This document shows positions 8,129-16,087 of a stretch of DNA of 64,000 nucleotides, piece by piece. Below the pieces are notes generated by a model. It had not been told where the DNA came from. It did not search any database and saw only the letters and a program-made list of their open reading frames with translations. The stretch's first letter is position 1. Every line of letters begins with the position of its first letter. This DNA is from Sphingomonas astaxanthinifaciens DSM 22298 (lineage in GTDB: Bacteria > Pseudomonadota > Alphaproteobacteria > Sphingomonadales > Sphingomonadaceae). The DNA is taken from the NCBI RefSeq assembly GCF_000711715.1, contig NZ_JONN01000001.1:1240001-1304000 (forward strand). Reading direction: 5' to 3'. Both the position numbers and the translations under genes were made by a program.

Positions 8129-8818
8129 ATGAGCGCCCGGCTCGACCTCAACCTGCTGCTGCGTGGCTATGCCTCGGGGGTCTTCCCCATGGCCGACAGC
8201 CGCGACAGCGACGAGCTCTTCTGGGTCGAGCCCCGCACCCGCGCGATCATCCCGCTCGACCGCTTCCACGTCTCGCGGAGCCTCGCCAAGCGCCTCCGCT
8301 CGGGTCGCTTCACCGTCACTGCCGACCGCGATTTCGCCGGGGTGCTGCTCGGCTGCGCGGACCGCGAGGAGACGTGGATCAACCGCCCGATCGAGCAGGC
8401 GATGATCGGCCTGTTCGAGCGCGGCCAGGCCCATTCGGTCGAGGTGTGGGAAGAAGATCGCCTCGTCGGCGGGGTCTATGGCGTCGCCTTGGGTCGCGCC
8501 TTCTTCGGCGAGAGCATGTTCAGCCGCGCCACCGACGCCAGCAAGGTCGCGCTCGCCTTCCTCGTCGCGCGGCTGCGCGCCGGCCACTTCACCCTGCTCG
8601 ACTGCCAGTTCATGACCAGCCACCTCGCCAGCCTCGGCGCGGTGGACGTGCCCCGCGCGTCCTACGTCGGGTTGCTGGGCGACGCGCTCGGCTCGGCCTC
8701 GGTCCCGCCCGAGCCCGACTGGCGCTCGCTCGACGGGCTGCTGTCGTCGCTCAAGGAGCCGGCTTCCTCGGCGGCCGCCGGGAAGTTCATCTCGCAGCTC
8801 CTGGGCCAGACGTCATAG
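8129..8818 (+). CDS. aat: Leucyl/phenylalanyl-tRNA--protein transferase
   Basis: Aat adds Leu or Phe from aminoacyl-tRNA to proteins with N-terminal Arg or Lys, marking them for ClpS/ClpAP degradation. The 229-aa protein has the family signatures [65 protein letters not shown] and [14 protein letters not shown]. The ATG at 8129 gives a start typical of the family. The last 157 bp overlap, on the opposite strand, the 3' end of the DUF2155 gene, so both C-termini are encoded by the same DNA. Confidence 0.96.
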   Translation: MSARLDLNLLLRGYASGVFPMADSRDSDELFWVEPRTRAIIPLDRFHVSRSLAKRLRSGRFTVTADRDFAGVLLGCADREETWINRPIEQAMIGLFERGQAHSVEVWEEDRLVGGVYGVALGRAFFGESMFSRATDASKVALAFLVARLRAGHFTLLDCQFMTSHLASLGAVDVPRASYVGLLGDALGSASVPPEPDWRSLDGLLSSLKEPASSAAAGKFISQLLGQTS

Positions 8819-9228
8819 ACCCGGTGCTCGACCGTGTTGAGTGACGGGCTTTCCTTGTAGAGCCAGCCCGAGAAGACGCGGTCCCACGTATCGTCGGGCT
8901 GCCGCACGTCGACCTGCACGAAGGCGCCGGTCAACTGGTCGAACTCCCACGGCGGGGTCTTCTCGCACGCCCGCAGCCGCACGATCAGGTCGTTCATCCG
9001 CACCGCTTGGCCCGGCTTGAGCCGAATGTCGCGGGCGATTCCGTTGCGCTTGTTGAGGACGCCCAGCACCGCCACCCGCTCGTTCATCGGCGTGGTGCCG
9101 GGCGGCGGCGGCGCGGGCTTCTCGGCCTGCGCGGCCTTGTTCTCGTCCTGCCCCTTGCCGCCAGGCAGCCGGTCGCAGCCCGCGCCGAGCAGGCCGAGGC
9201 AAAGCATGGCGGCGACGCGCCAGCGCAT
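8662..9228 (-). CDS. DUF2155 domain lipoprotein
   Basis: This 188-aa protein begins with a lipoprotein signal (lipobox LGAGC, Cys18). After a Pro-rich linker comes the DUF2155 core with [40 protein letters not shown] and [14 protein letters not shown]. The family is found in Alphaproteobacteria and its function is unknown. The C-terminal 40 or so residues are a Ser/Glu-rich low-complexity tail, and this tail together with the end of the core overlaps the aat gene antisense. The ATG lies 2 bp after the stop of the NDUFA12-like gene, so the two are surely co-transcribed. Confidence 0.88.
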   Translation of the reverse strand: MRWRVAAMLCLGLLGAGCDRLPGGKGQDENKAAQAEKPAPPPPGTTPMNERVAVLGVLNKRNGIARDIRLKPGQAVRMNDLIVRLRACEKTPPWEFDQLTGAFVQVDVRQPDDTWDRVFSGWLYKESPSLNTVEHRVYDVWPRSCEMNFPAAAEEAGSLSDDSSPSSERQSGSGGTEAEPSASPSNPT

Positions 9229-9230
9229 GC

Positions 9231-9614
9231 TTATTCGGGAGTCCAGGCCTGGTAGTCGCCGGTCGCCGCAGCGCGCTTGCCGCCACGCGAGAGCGAGCCC
9301 GCCGGCCGGTAGGTTTCGCCGGTCCCCGACAGGTTGGGCATCGCCGGCTTCTCGAACGAGCGGCGCGGCGGAAGCGACTTCTCGGGCACGTCGTCGATCT
9401 GCCCGCGCAGCCAGCTCTGCCACTGCGGCGGGGCGCGGCTGGCGTCGTTGGGACCGTTGTAGATCACCCAGCGCCGGCGCGGATCGTCCTTGTGCTGGTA
9501 ATAAAGATTGCCCAGCTCGTCGCGCCCGACCTCGCGGCCGTGCCGCTTGGTGAAGCGCCGGGTGGTCATGCCCGCGCCGTTCCACCAGGTGAAGATGTTC
9601 GCCAGTAAACCCAT
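9231..9614 (-). CDS. NADH:ubiquinone oxidoreductase subunit NDUFA12-like
   Basis: The 127-aa protein is the bacterial counterpart of mitochondrial complex I accessory subunit NDUFA12 (B17.2), present in Alphaproteobacteria. Family features are FTWWNGAGMTTRRFT near the N-terminus, GRDELGNLYYQ, RRWVIYNG and PPQWQSWLRG. The C-terminal part is Pro/Arg-rich. It is thought to sit at the matrix-arm interface of complex I. The ATG at 9614 yields the usual N-terminus. It is the upstream partner of the DUF2155 lipoprotein, a pairing I believe is common in this order. Confidence 0.93.
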   Translation of the reverse strand: MGLLANIFTWWNGAGMTTRRFTKRHGREVGRDELGNLYYQHKDDPRRRWVIYNGPNDASRAPPQWQSWLRGQIDDVPEKSLPPRRSFEKPAMPNLSGTGETYRPAGSLSRGGKRAAATGDYQAWTPE

Positions 9615-9675
9615 GGCCGAGCGCCCTAGCGGGAGAGGGCCCGAGGGTGCAACCACCTTCGGCCCCTCGACCCCG

Positions 9676-10161
9676 TCACTTCGAATGGACCCACTCGACC
9701 TTGTCGCCGACCTTGATCCCCAGTTCGGCGCTGCGGCCCCCGGCGATCTCGAGCACCGCGCCGACCGGTTCGAGGCTGGCGACCGGCTCGAGGCTCAAGG
9801 GCACCGTATTCTCGGCGATGCTGCTGATCGTCCCGTCGGCGCGGACGAAGATCATGTCGAGCGGGATCAGCGTGTTCTTCATCCAGAAGCTCGCCGCCTT
9901 GGGGGGCTCGTAGGGAAAGATCATGCCTCGGTCGGGGGCGAGGCTCTGGCGGTTCATCAGTCCCTGCTCCTGCTCGGCCGGACTGGCCGCGACCTCGACG
10001 GTGAATTTGTGAACCTGCCCGCCGGCGGTGCGGATGGTAAGCGGGACCTGCGCCAGTCCCGCGGCCGATTTCTCGAGCGGCGCGCTGTCGCTCTGGTTCG
10101 AGGTGCATGCCGCCATGCCCAGCGCCAGCGGCAGCGCCGCCAGCAGCGCCAGCCGGCTCAG
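9676..10161 (-). CDS. DUF192 domain lipoprotein
   Basis: The mature protein has the DUF192 fold with [44 protein letters not shown] and [18 protein letters not shown]. The function of the family is unknown. The leader [16 protein letters not shown] is a lipoprotein signal, but there is no ATG, GTG or TTG upstream of it in frame near this point. I place the start at a CTG at 10161 that overlaps the stop of the cold-shock gene. The first ATG (10116) would remove the signal peptide. The start is therefore uncertain; the body of the gene is not. It is probably co-transcribed with the cold-shock gene. Confidence 0.82.
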   Translation of the reverse strand: MSRLALLAALPLALGMAACTSNQSDSAPLEKSAAGLAQVPLTIRTAGGQVHKFTVEVAASPAEQEQGLMNRQSLAPDRGMIFPYEPPKAASFWMKNTLIPLDMIFVRADGTISSIAENTVPLSLEPVASLEPVGAVLEIAGGRSAELGIKVGDKVEWVHSK

Positions 10162-10745
10162 TCCGCGCGCAGGTCGACCGCGGTCAGCCCCTTGCGGCCT
10201 TCCGCAATCCGCGCCGAGACCCGGTCGCCCGGCTGAAGGTCGCCGAGCCCCGCCCGGCGCACCGTCTCCATGTGCAGGAAGATGTCCTGATCCGGAGTCT
10301 CCGCCCGATTGACGAAGCCATAACCCTTGACGCGATTGAACCACTTGACCTCCACCGGTTCGAACGGCCCAGCGCCGTCGAGCAGGCCCGACCGGTCCGA
10401 CCGATCCTCGCTCGGGCTCGCCGGCGCCCGCACGGGCACCGCCTGGCTGAGATCGATGGAGACCACCTGGGTCGCCTGCAGCCCGCGATCCTGCCGCAGC
10501 ACGTCGCAGGTCACAACCGCTCCTTCGGGAAGCGACCGCCGCCCATGCTCGCGAAGGAGGGAGAAATGGATGAGGACGTCGCCCTCGATGTCGTCGCTGA
10601 CGAGGAAGCCGAAACCCCGAGTCGCGTCGAACCACTTGACCCGGCCGGTGACGCGGACGCCAGAACCGGGGCCTGCGTCCGCCGCAGGGCCTGCAGCGCC
10701 CGAACCCTCGTCGTCCACCGACACCGACGCATACTCCCGTTGCAC
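10158..10745 (-). CDS. Twin cold-shock-domain protein
   Basis: The protein has two cold-shock domains, an RNA/ssDNA-binding OB fold. The first, at about residues 31-100, contains [16 protein letters not shown] and [15 protein letters not shown]. The second, at about 130-195, contains [17 protein letters not shown] and [14 protein letters not shown] charged Ser/Asp/Arg linker joins them. Single-domain Csp proteins are about 70 aa, so this 195-aa form is a duplication typical of Alphaproteobacteria. The frame opens with GTG at 10745, but a GTG at 10724 has a GGGAG Shine-Dalgarno at good spacing and may be the true start. The stop overlaps the DUF192 reading frame. Confidence 0.9.
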   Translation of the reverse strand: MQREYASVSVDDEGSGAAGPAADAGPGSGVRVTGRVKWFDATRGFGFLVSDDIEGDVLIHFSLLREHGRRSLPEGAVVTCDVLRQDRGLQATQVVSIDLSQAVPVRAPASPSEDRSDRSGLLDGAGPFEPVEVKWFNRVKGYGFVNRAETPDQDIFLHMETVRRAGLGDLQPGDRVSARIAEGRKGLTAVDLRAD

Positions 10746-10792
10746 GATGCTACGAATAACACAGAGTGCCGGGCAGAGGAAGTTACGTCGGC

Positions 10793-11392
10793 TTAACGAC
10801 TTTCATCAATCTCGGTTAATATTTCGTTTAATTGACTGGGCGTCGCAGCCACCACCCGGCGGGCCAGGTCGAACGAATGGCCGGCCCTGATCATCGCCCC
10901 GATCGCCTTTTCGCGCGCCGCCGGATCGTGCATCGGGGCGGTCGCATAGGGCCCGATCCGCTTGCGCTCGGCGAAGCGCAGCGCCGCCGCAAGCGCTTCC
11001 GTCTCGGCCCGCTCCAGCGCCTCGGCCCCGTCCTCCTCGCCGATCCCGCTCGCCGCGAGGGTCGCGCGGACGCGTCCGCGGCCATAGCCGCGGCGCAGCA
11101 GGCTCGCGGTCTTCATTCCCGCAAAGGCGCGATCGTCGATGAACCCCAGCTCCCGGATCCGGTCGACGAGCCGGTCGAGGTCGGGCTCCGTTTCGCCCGA
11201 CCACCCCCGCTCGCGCAGCTTGCGCCGGCAATAGGTCAAGAGCTTCGCCCGGCTGGTCGCGAAGCGCGCCACATAAGCCAGCGCAAGCTCGCGCAGCGCC
11301 TCCGGATCGAGCGGTCGCGGGGCCCGTCTGCGCCGCCCGCCGCTGCCTTCGCGCTCCTCGTCCCCGCTGCCCACGCCTTCTTTGTGCCACAC
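10793..11392 (-). CDS. recX: RecX family regulatory protein
   Basis: RecX proteins bind RecA filaments and limit their extension and activity. The helical repeats are seen as [29 protein letters not shown], then [40 protein letters not shown] as separate three-helix units. A further unit with [12 protein letters not shown] follows. At 199 aa it is in the family range, with a basic N-terminal extension. The frame opens with GTG at 11392; a GTG at 11374 preceded by AAAGAAGG is an alternative. recA is not nearby. Confidence 0.83.
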   Translation of the reverse strand: MWHKEGVGSGDEEREGSGGRRRRAPRPLDPEALRELALAYVARFATSRAKLLTYCRRKLRERGWSGETEPDLDRLVDRIRELGFIDDRAFAGMKTASLLRRGYGRGRVRATLAASGIGEEDGAEALERAETEALAAALRFAERKRIGPYATAPMHDPAAREKAIGAMIRAGHSFDLARRVVAATPSQLNEILTEIDESR

Positions 11393-11479
11393 TCAACCGC
11401 GAACAACCACGGTCAACATGGGAGTGGCGTGCGCGCCCGCTCCCGGCTCGAACAAGACCAGATACAGGACCAGAACAAC

Positions 11480-13246
11480 GTGATCGACGTCATGGAACAG
11501 GCCCCCATGCTCAGCCCGCTGGGCGCCACCCCGACGCTCGACGACCTGCCGCGCCGGATGGCCGACTTCGCCACTCTCGGCGACGCGCTCGACTATGCCG
11601 CCAAGGGCAAGAAGGGTCTCAACTTCCACGATCCGCGCGGCACCCTGACCCGCGCCTACACCTATGCCGAAATGCGCGAGGACGCGCTCGCCAATGCCCG
11701 TCGCCTGATGGGCATGGGCTTTCAGAAGGGCGACCGCATCGCGCTGATTGCCGAGACCGGGCCCGAATTCGCGGCCGGCTTCTTCGGCGCGGTCTATGCC
11801 GGGCTGTGGCCGGTGCCGCTTCCGCTCCCGACCAGCTTCGGCGGGCGCGAGGCCTATGTCGAACAGCTGACGGTCATGCTGACGAGTTCGGACCCCGCGC
11901 TGTTCCTCTACCCCGAGGAGCTGGCCGACTTCTGCGTCGAGGCGGGTGCCCGTCGCTCGGTCCGCGCGATGAGCTGGAACGCGCTCGCCGCCGAGCCCTT
12001 CGATCCCGCCGCCGCCCTTCCCGAGGCCAGCCCCGACGAGATCGGCTACCTCCAATATTCGAGCGGCTCGACCCGCTTCCCGCACGGGGTCGCGGTCACC
12101 CACCGCGCGCTGCTCCACAATCTTCGCGGCCACGCGCTCGGCCTCCAGATGCAGGACAGCGACCGCGTCGTCAGCTGGCTGCCCTGGTACCATGACATGG
12201 GCCTCGTCGGCTGCTTCCTCTCGCCGGTCGCCAACCAGATCAGCACGGACTATATGAAGACCGAGGATTTCGCCCGGCGGCCGCTCGCCTGGCTCGACCT
12301 CGTCAGCCGCAACCCCGGCACCACCCTCTCCTATTCGCCGACCTTCGGCTACGACATCTGCGCCCGCCGCATGTCGAGCCAGATCAAGGCCAGCGAGCGC
12401 TTCGACCTGTCGCGCTGGCGGATCGCGGGCAATGGCGCCGACATGATCCGTCCGGACGTCATGCAGGCCTTCGTCGACGCCTTTGCCGACGCCGGTTTCA
12501 AGGCCAATGCCTTCTGCCCCTCCTACGGCCTCGCCGAAGCGACGCTGGCGGTCAGCCTGATGCCGCCGGGCGAAGGCATCCGCCTCGAGCTGGTCGAGGA
12601 AAGCCAACTGTCGGGCGCCGCTGCCGAGGACGGCGAGGACCGCCCCAAGCGCTATCGCGCCATCGTCAACTGCGGCCGTGCGCTCGAGGGCATGGAAATC
12701 GAGATCCGCGACGGCGCGGGCAACGTCCTCCCCGACCGCGAGATCGGCAAGGTCTGGACCCGCGGCCAGAGCCTGATGGTCGGCTATTATCGCGATCCCG
12801 AGGCCACCGAGGCCTGCATGAAGGACGACTGGCTCGACACCGGCGACATGGGCTACCTCTCGGGTGGCTACATCTTTATCGTCGGCCGCGCCAAGGACAT
12901 GATCATCATCAACGGCCGCAACCACTGGCCGCAGGACATCGAGTGGGCGGTCGAGCAGCTCCCCGGCTTCAAGTCGGGCGACATCGCCGCCTTCGCGATC
13001 ACCGGGCCCTCGGGCGAGGAGCAGCCGGCGGTGCTCGTCCACTGCCGCGTCTCCGACCTTCAGGAGCGCAGCCGCCTCAAGGACGACATCAAGGAGCGGG
13101 TCCGCGCGATCATCGGCATGAGCCCGGTGGTCGAACTGATTCCGCCGCGCTCGCTGCCCCGCACCAGCTCGGGCAAACTGTCGCGGACCAAGGCGCGCAA
13201 TCTCTACCTTTCGGGCGAGATCGTCCCCCTCGACATCGCCGCCTGA
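11480..13246 (+). CDS. Fatty acyl-AMP ligase (FAAL)
   Basis: FAALs activate fatty acids as acyl-adenylates and pass them to acyl carrier proteins instead of CoA. The 588-aa protein has the adenylation core motif YLQYSSGSTRFPHGVAVTH, SWLPWYHDMGLVG, FCPSYGLAEATLAVS, a GDMGYLSGGYIFIVGRAKD segment, the FAAL-typical INGRNHWPQDIEW, and a C-terminal TSSGKLSRTKAR with the catalytic Lys. I prefer the GTG at 11480 because AGGAC lies about 9 nt upstream; an ATG four codons later is possible. No acyl carrier protein or polyketide synthase gene adjoins it. The neighbour is a membrane hydroxylase, so lipid modification is plausible. Confidence 0.9.
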   Translation: MIDVMEQAPMLSPLGATPTLDDLPRRMADFATLGDALDYAAKGKKGLNFHDPRGTLTRAYTYAEMREDALANARRLMGMGFQKGDRIALIAETGPEFAAGFFGAVYAGLWPVPLPLPTSFGGREAYVEQLTVMLTSSDPALFLYPEELADFCVEAGARRSVRAMSWNALAAEPFDPAAALPEASPDEIGYLQYSSGSTRFPHGVAVTHRALLHNLRGHALGLQMQDSDRVVSWLPWYHDMGLVGCFLSPVANQISTDYMKTEDFARRPLAWLDLVSRNPGTTLSYSPTFGYDICARRMSSQIKASERFDLSRWRIAGNGADMIRPDVMQAFVDAFADAGFKANAFCPSYGLAEATLAVSLMPPGEGIRLELVEESQLSGAAAEDGEDRPKRYRAIVNCGRALEGMEIEIRDGAGNVLPDREIGKVWTRGQSLMVGYYRDPEATEACMKDDWLDTGDMGYLSGGYIFIVGRAKDMIIINGRNHWPQDIEWAVEQLPGFKSGDIAAFAITGPSGEEQPAVLVHCRVSDLQERSRLKDDIKERVRAIIGMSPVVELIPPRSLPRTSSGKLSRTKARNLYLSGEIVPLDIAA

Positions 13247-13318
13247 TCGCGGACGGGCGGGCCGTCTCGTTAATAAGATTTATACCTCACTGGCGCAGTT
13301 CCTGGCTGCAAAGGGAGG

Positions 13319-14167
13319 ATGGCGTTGATCGTCGAGCAGCTGCGTGGAATCCCGGGCGTCATCTTCTCGACCGGCTATCTGATCCTCCTCTGCACGATCG
13401 CTGAGATGGTCAGCCAGCAGGAGCCATTCCGCTGGCGGGTGCGCTGGCCGGGCGTCATGTTCGGACTGATGGTCCCGGTCTTCGCCGTGGTCGTCTCGAC
13501 CCCGCTCAACTGGCTGTGGGGCCACCTTGGCATCGGGCCGCTCATCAGGCTTCCGACGCAGCAGGTCGGCAGCGTCGGCGCCGTGCTCGCGATGCTGCTC
13601 GTGACCGATTTCCTGATGTACTGGGAGCACCGCTTCGAGCACCGATTCCTCTGGCCGGTCCATGCCGTCCATCATTCGGTCGAGCACCTCAGCGCGGCCA
13701 CGAGCATCAGCCATCCCCTCCAGTTCGTGCCAATGTTCCTGTTCGTCGCGATCCCGCTCTCGTTGATCGACTTCGGCTCGTACGCCATGCCCTCGATGGT
13801 CGTCATCGTGACGTCCTTCCTGCTCCTCTTCATCCACTCTCCGGTCAGGACGGGGTTCGGTCCGCTTCGCCATCTCCTCGTCGAGCCAGCCTTTCACCGG
13901 ATCCACCACAGCCTCGAGGAGCGGCACTTCGACCGCAATTTCTCGATCCTCTTTTCCTTCTGGGACCGGTTGTTCGGGACCTGCGTCATGCCCCGGCCCG
14001 GCGAGTGGCCGAAGACCGGGATCCACGAGGCGCCCTCGCCCCGCAGCCTTGCCGAGCTCCTCGCCTTTCCCTTCCGCCTGTGGCGCCGCGAACAGCCCCC
14101 GGCACCGATCGTCGACTCGACCGCCTTGCAACCGGCAGTCCCTGACGCTAACCGGCAGGCGGCCTAG
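13319..14167 (+). CDS. Sterol desaturase / fatty acid hydroxylase family protein
   Basis: This is a 282-aa di-iron membrane oxygenase-type protein. It has several hydrophobic segments in the first 180 residues and the histidine clusters HRFEH, HAVHH and HRIHH that coordinate the metal centre. Members hydroxylate or desaturate lipid acyl chains, sterols or carotenoids; the substrate here is unknown. The ATG at 13319 directly abuts a GGGAGG, too close for efficient initiation. A TTG two codons later has ideal 6-nt spacing and may be the real start. The stop codon TAG at 14165-14167 overlaps the first two bases of tRNA-Trp. Confidence 0.88.
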   Translation: MALIVEQLRGIPGVIFSTGYLILLCTIAEMVSQQEPFRWRVRWPGVMFGLMVPVFAVVVSTPLNWLWGHLGIGPLIRLPTQQVGSVGAVLAMLLVTDFLMYWEHRFEHRFLWPVHAVHHSVEHLSAATSISHPLQFVPMFLFVAIPLSLIDFGSYAMPSMVVIVTSFLLLFIHSPVRTGFGPLRHLLVEPAFHRIHHSLEERHFDRNFSILFSFWDRLFGTCVMPRPGEWPKTGIHEAPSPRSLAELLAFPFRLWRREQPPAPIVDSTALQPAVPDANRQAA

Positions 14168-14241
14168 GGGTATAGCTCAGTTGGTAGAGCATCGGTCTCC
14201 AAAACCGAGGGTCGTGGGTTCGAGTCCCTCTGCCCCTGCCA
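14166..14241 (+). tRNA. tRNA-Trp (anticodon CCA)
   Basis: The 76-nt cloverleaf begins AGGGGTATAGCTCAGTTGGT, has an anticodon loop CTCCAAA with anticodon CCA, a T arm GGGTTCGAGTCCC and an encoded 3' CCA. The acceptor stem AGGGGTA pairs with TGCCCCT. It lies upstream of secE-nusG, the usual alphaproteobacterial order. Its first two bases belong to the stop codon of the preceding gene. Confidence 0.97.
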
Positions 14242-14260
14242 GGCCGCAGCGAGGCGCGTA

Positions 14261-14353
14261 GCGAAGCAGCGCGCCGCTCCGCGAAGCGGACGCGAAGCCG
14301 CCGGCCGGGCTCGCGAAGCGAGCGTCGACGTCGGCGAATTCACTTCGCCGACG
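14261..14353. repeat. Cluster of GCGAAGC mini-hairpins and a 10-bp hairpin
   Basis: Four copies of GCGAAGC occur at 14261, 14281, 14292 and 14313. Two of them have extended flanking stems (CCGCGAAGCGG and CTCGCGAAGCGAG). They are followed by a 10-bp perfect stem, CGTCGGCGAA (14329-14338) pairing with TTCGCCGACG (14344-14353). GCGAAGC is known to form an unusually stable mini-hairpin as a single strand. The cluster fills the space between tRNA-Trp and secE. Confidence 0.6.
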
Positions 14354-14399
14354 GCTCGCCTTGAACCTTCGCGGCGACCACGCTACATGCCGCTTCAAC

Positions 14400-14435
14400 C
14401 GAGGTCCGGCGGAGCCATCCGCGGACCTCGTTTTT
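14400..14435 (+). terminator. Terminator or attenuator between tRNA-Trp and secE
   Basis: The stem CGAGGTCCG/CGGACCTCG is perfect over 9 bp, with a 13-nt loop, and is followed by TTTTT. It lies 24 bp upstream of the secE start. It may end tRNA-Trp transcription or act as a leaky terminator for read-through into secE-nusG. Confidence 0.8.
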
Positions 14436-14458
14436 CTATCACGTGAAGGGTGCCTGCA

Positions 14459-14656
14459 GTGGCCAAGACATCCCCCGGCGAATTCATCCGCCAGGTCCGC
14501 TCCGAAGCCGGCAAGGTCGTCTGGCCGACCGGCAAGGAAACCTGGGTCACCGCCGTCATGGTGTTCATCCTGACCGCGATCCTCGCTCTCTTCTTCTTCG
14601 CGGTCGACAGCATCTTCGGCAAGATCGTCGAGTCGCTGCTCGGCCTCCTGGGGTAA
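14459..14656 (+). CDS. secE: Preprotein translocase subunit SecE
   Basis: SecE clamps SecY in the inner-membrane protein translocation channel. The 65-aa protein is the short single-span form: KTSPGEFIRQVRSEAGKVVWPTGKET is split here as an amphipathic helix, with the conserved VVWPT motif, followed by one membrane helix (VFILTAILALFFFAV). I chose the GTG at 14459 because AAGGG at 14446-14450 is well spaced from it. An in-frame GTG three codons upstream is less likely. nusG starts 9 bp after the stop. Confidence 0.95.
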   Translation: MAKTSPGEFIRQVRSEAGKVVWPTGKETWVTAVMVFILTAILALFFFAVDSIFGKIVESLLGLLG

Positions 14657-14665
14657 AACAGAACC

Positions 14666-15205
14666 ATGTCCCGCTGGTACATCATCCACGCTTATTCGGG
14701 CTTCGAGAACAAGGTCCGCGAGTCGATCCTGTCGGAAGCCAAGCGCCTCAACCTCGAGCCGCTGGTCGAGGCGGTCGAGGTCCCGACCGAGAAGGTCACC
14801 GAGATCCGCCGCGGCAAGAAGGTCACGAGCGACCGCAAGTTCTTCCCCGGCTACGTGCTCGCCAAGCTCGGCATGAACGACGACGTCTACCACCTCGTCA
14901 AGAACACACCCAAGGTGACCGGCTTCCTCGGCCCCAACGGCAAGCCGCAGGCGATCAGCGAGGCCGAGGCCGCGCGCATCCTCAACACCAAGGAGGAAGC
15001 CGCCGCCGCCGCGCCCAAGGCGAAGATCAACGTCGACTATGAGATCGGCGACAGCGTCAAGGTCCTCGACGGTCCCTTCGCGAGCTTCAACGGCCTGGTC
15101 GAGGAACTCGATTTCGATCGCGGCCGGGTCAAGGTCGGCGTGTCGATCTTCGGCCGCGCCACCCCGGTCGAGCTCGAGTTCGAGCAGGTCGAACGCGTCA
15201 AGTAA
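14666..15205 (+). CDS. nusG: Transcription termination/antitermination protein NusG
   Basis: NusG binds RNA polymerase and links it to Rho or to the ribosome. The 179-aa protein has the NGN domain (RWYIIHAYSGFENKV, FFPGYVLAKL, TPKVTGFLG) and the C-terminal KOW domain (GDSVKVLDGPFASFNGLVEEL, RVKVGVSIFGR). Length and ends are typical. It forms a two-gene unit with secE and is closed by an intrinsic terminator, so it is not co-transcribed with rplK, which lies 9 kb downstream. Confidence 0.97.
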   Translation: MSRWYIIHAYSGFENKVRESILSEAKRLNLEPLVEAVEVPTEKVTEIRRGKKVTSDRKFFPGYVLAKLGMNDDVYHLVKNTPKVTGFLGPNGKPQAISEAEAARILNTKEEAAAAAPKAKINVDYEIGDSVKVLDGPFASFNGLVEELDFDRGRVKVGVSIFGRATPVELEFEQVERVK

Positions 15206-15238
15206 TTCGCTCTCCCCGCGGGGAGGGCACAAGACGAC

Positions 15239-15274
15239 AAACGGCCCGCCGGGGAGGACTCGGCGGGCCGTTTC
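15239..15274 (+). terminator. Intrinsic terminator of secE-nusG
   Basis: A perfect 13-bp stem, AAACGGCCCGCCG pairing with CGGCGGGCCGTTT, has a 9-nt loop and its 3' arm ends in TTT. A shorter CTCCCC/GGGGAG hairpin precedes it at about 15212-15225. The AAAC/GTTT ends also make it usable from the other strand. Confidence 0.75.
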
Positions 15275-15315
15275 CGTCTGCCCATCACGCGGCAGACGAT
15301 AGGGGACGATCAGGC

Positions 15316-15987
15316 TTAGTCGTCGCGCGAGACGCGGGCCTCGCCCTGGGCCGAGCCGCTCGCCTGGCCCGAAGCATTGAGGCTTCCGCCCGCCGAACGG
15401 GTGGCGGCCAGCGCTCCGTTGAGCATGCCCGTGGCCTGGCCCTCGGCCTGCCCGCGCACCGCGCCCGCCTGCTCACGCGCCGCCGCGACCTGGCCGCGCG
15501 CCATGCCCGCGGCGCTGCCCGCGACCGAGGCGACCGTGTCGGTGCCGACGCCCTGCAGACCGAAGCTGGCGCTCTTGCTGCCCGAGGCATTGCCCGAGAG
15601 GCTGCCGGCAAGCCCGCCCGACTGGCCCGCGCCGGTCCCCGCCAGCGCGCCCTCGGCCGCGCCCGCGAGGCTCCCGGCGAGGCCCACGTCGCCGCTCGCC
15701 GAACCGCTGCGGGTATCGACCGAGCGGCTGCCGGTCAGCGATCCCGTGCCCGCGACGCTGCCCGTGACGCTCTTGGTGACGCTGCCGCTGACGCCATTGA
15801 GCGTGCCCGACAGCGCGCCATTGCCGCCAAGCGCGCCGCCGATGGTGCCGCCGAGCGAATTGCTGCCGTTCACGGTCCCGCCAACGACCCCCCCAAGGGT
15901 GCCGCCGACATTGCCGAGGAGCTGGGCCGAAGCGGGAGCAGCGGCGGTGCCGGCGACCAGCGCCAGCGCAAGGGTGAGACGGATCAT
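15316..15987 (-). CDS. Secreted Gly/Ser/Ala-rich low-complexity protein
   Basis: I do not recognise a domain. The 223-aa protein starts with a clear signal peptide (MIRLTLALALVAGTAAAPASAQ) and an AAGGA Shine-Dalgarno precedes the ATG at 15987. The mature part is built of short imperfect glycine repeats, such as LGGTIGGALGG and GSVTGS-type units, with Ser, Thr and Asn and almost no aromatic residues. Towards the C-terminus it becomes Ala/Gln/Arg-rich and helical (MARGQVAAAREQ). This composition suggests an extended or surface-associated protein rather than an enzyme. It lies just downstream of the secreted subtilase gene on the same strand and could be co-expressed, although about 100 bp separate them. 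Confidence 0.75.
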   Translation of the reverse strand: MIRLTLALALVAGTAAAPASAQLLGNVGGTLGGVVGGTVNGSNSLGGTIGGALGGNGALSGTLNGVSGSVTKSVTGSVAGTGSLTGSRSVDTRSGSASGDVGLAGSLAGAAEGALAGTGAGQSGGLAGSLSGNASGSKSASFGLQGVGTDTVASVAGSAAGMARGQVAAAREQAGAVRGQAEGQATGMLNGALAATRSAGGSLNASGQASGSAQGEARVSRDD

Positions 15988-16087
15988 GTCAGGTCCTTTC
16001 CTGTCGTTCTCTTGAATCCATGCAGCCCCGGGGGGCTTGCCTGTTGAGAACGACACGCCTTGCGCGCTTCATCCCCGCCCGCGCTTT

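Noticed and set aside
15316..15987. Treating the Gly/Ser repeat protein as an RTX or autotransporter protein
   Set aside because: It lacks calcium-binding nonapeptides and a C-terminal beta-barrel; the repeats are short and irregular.
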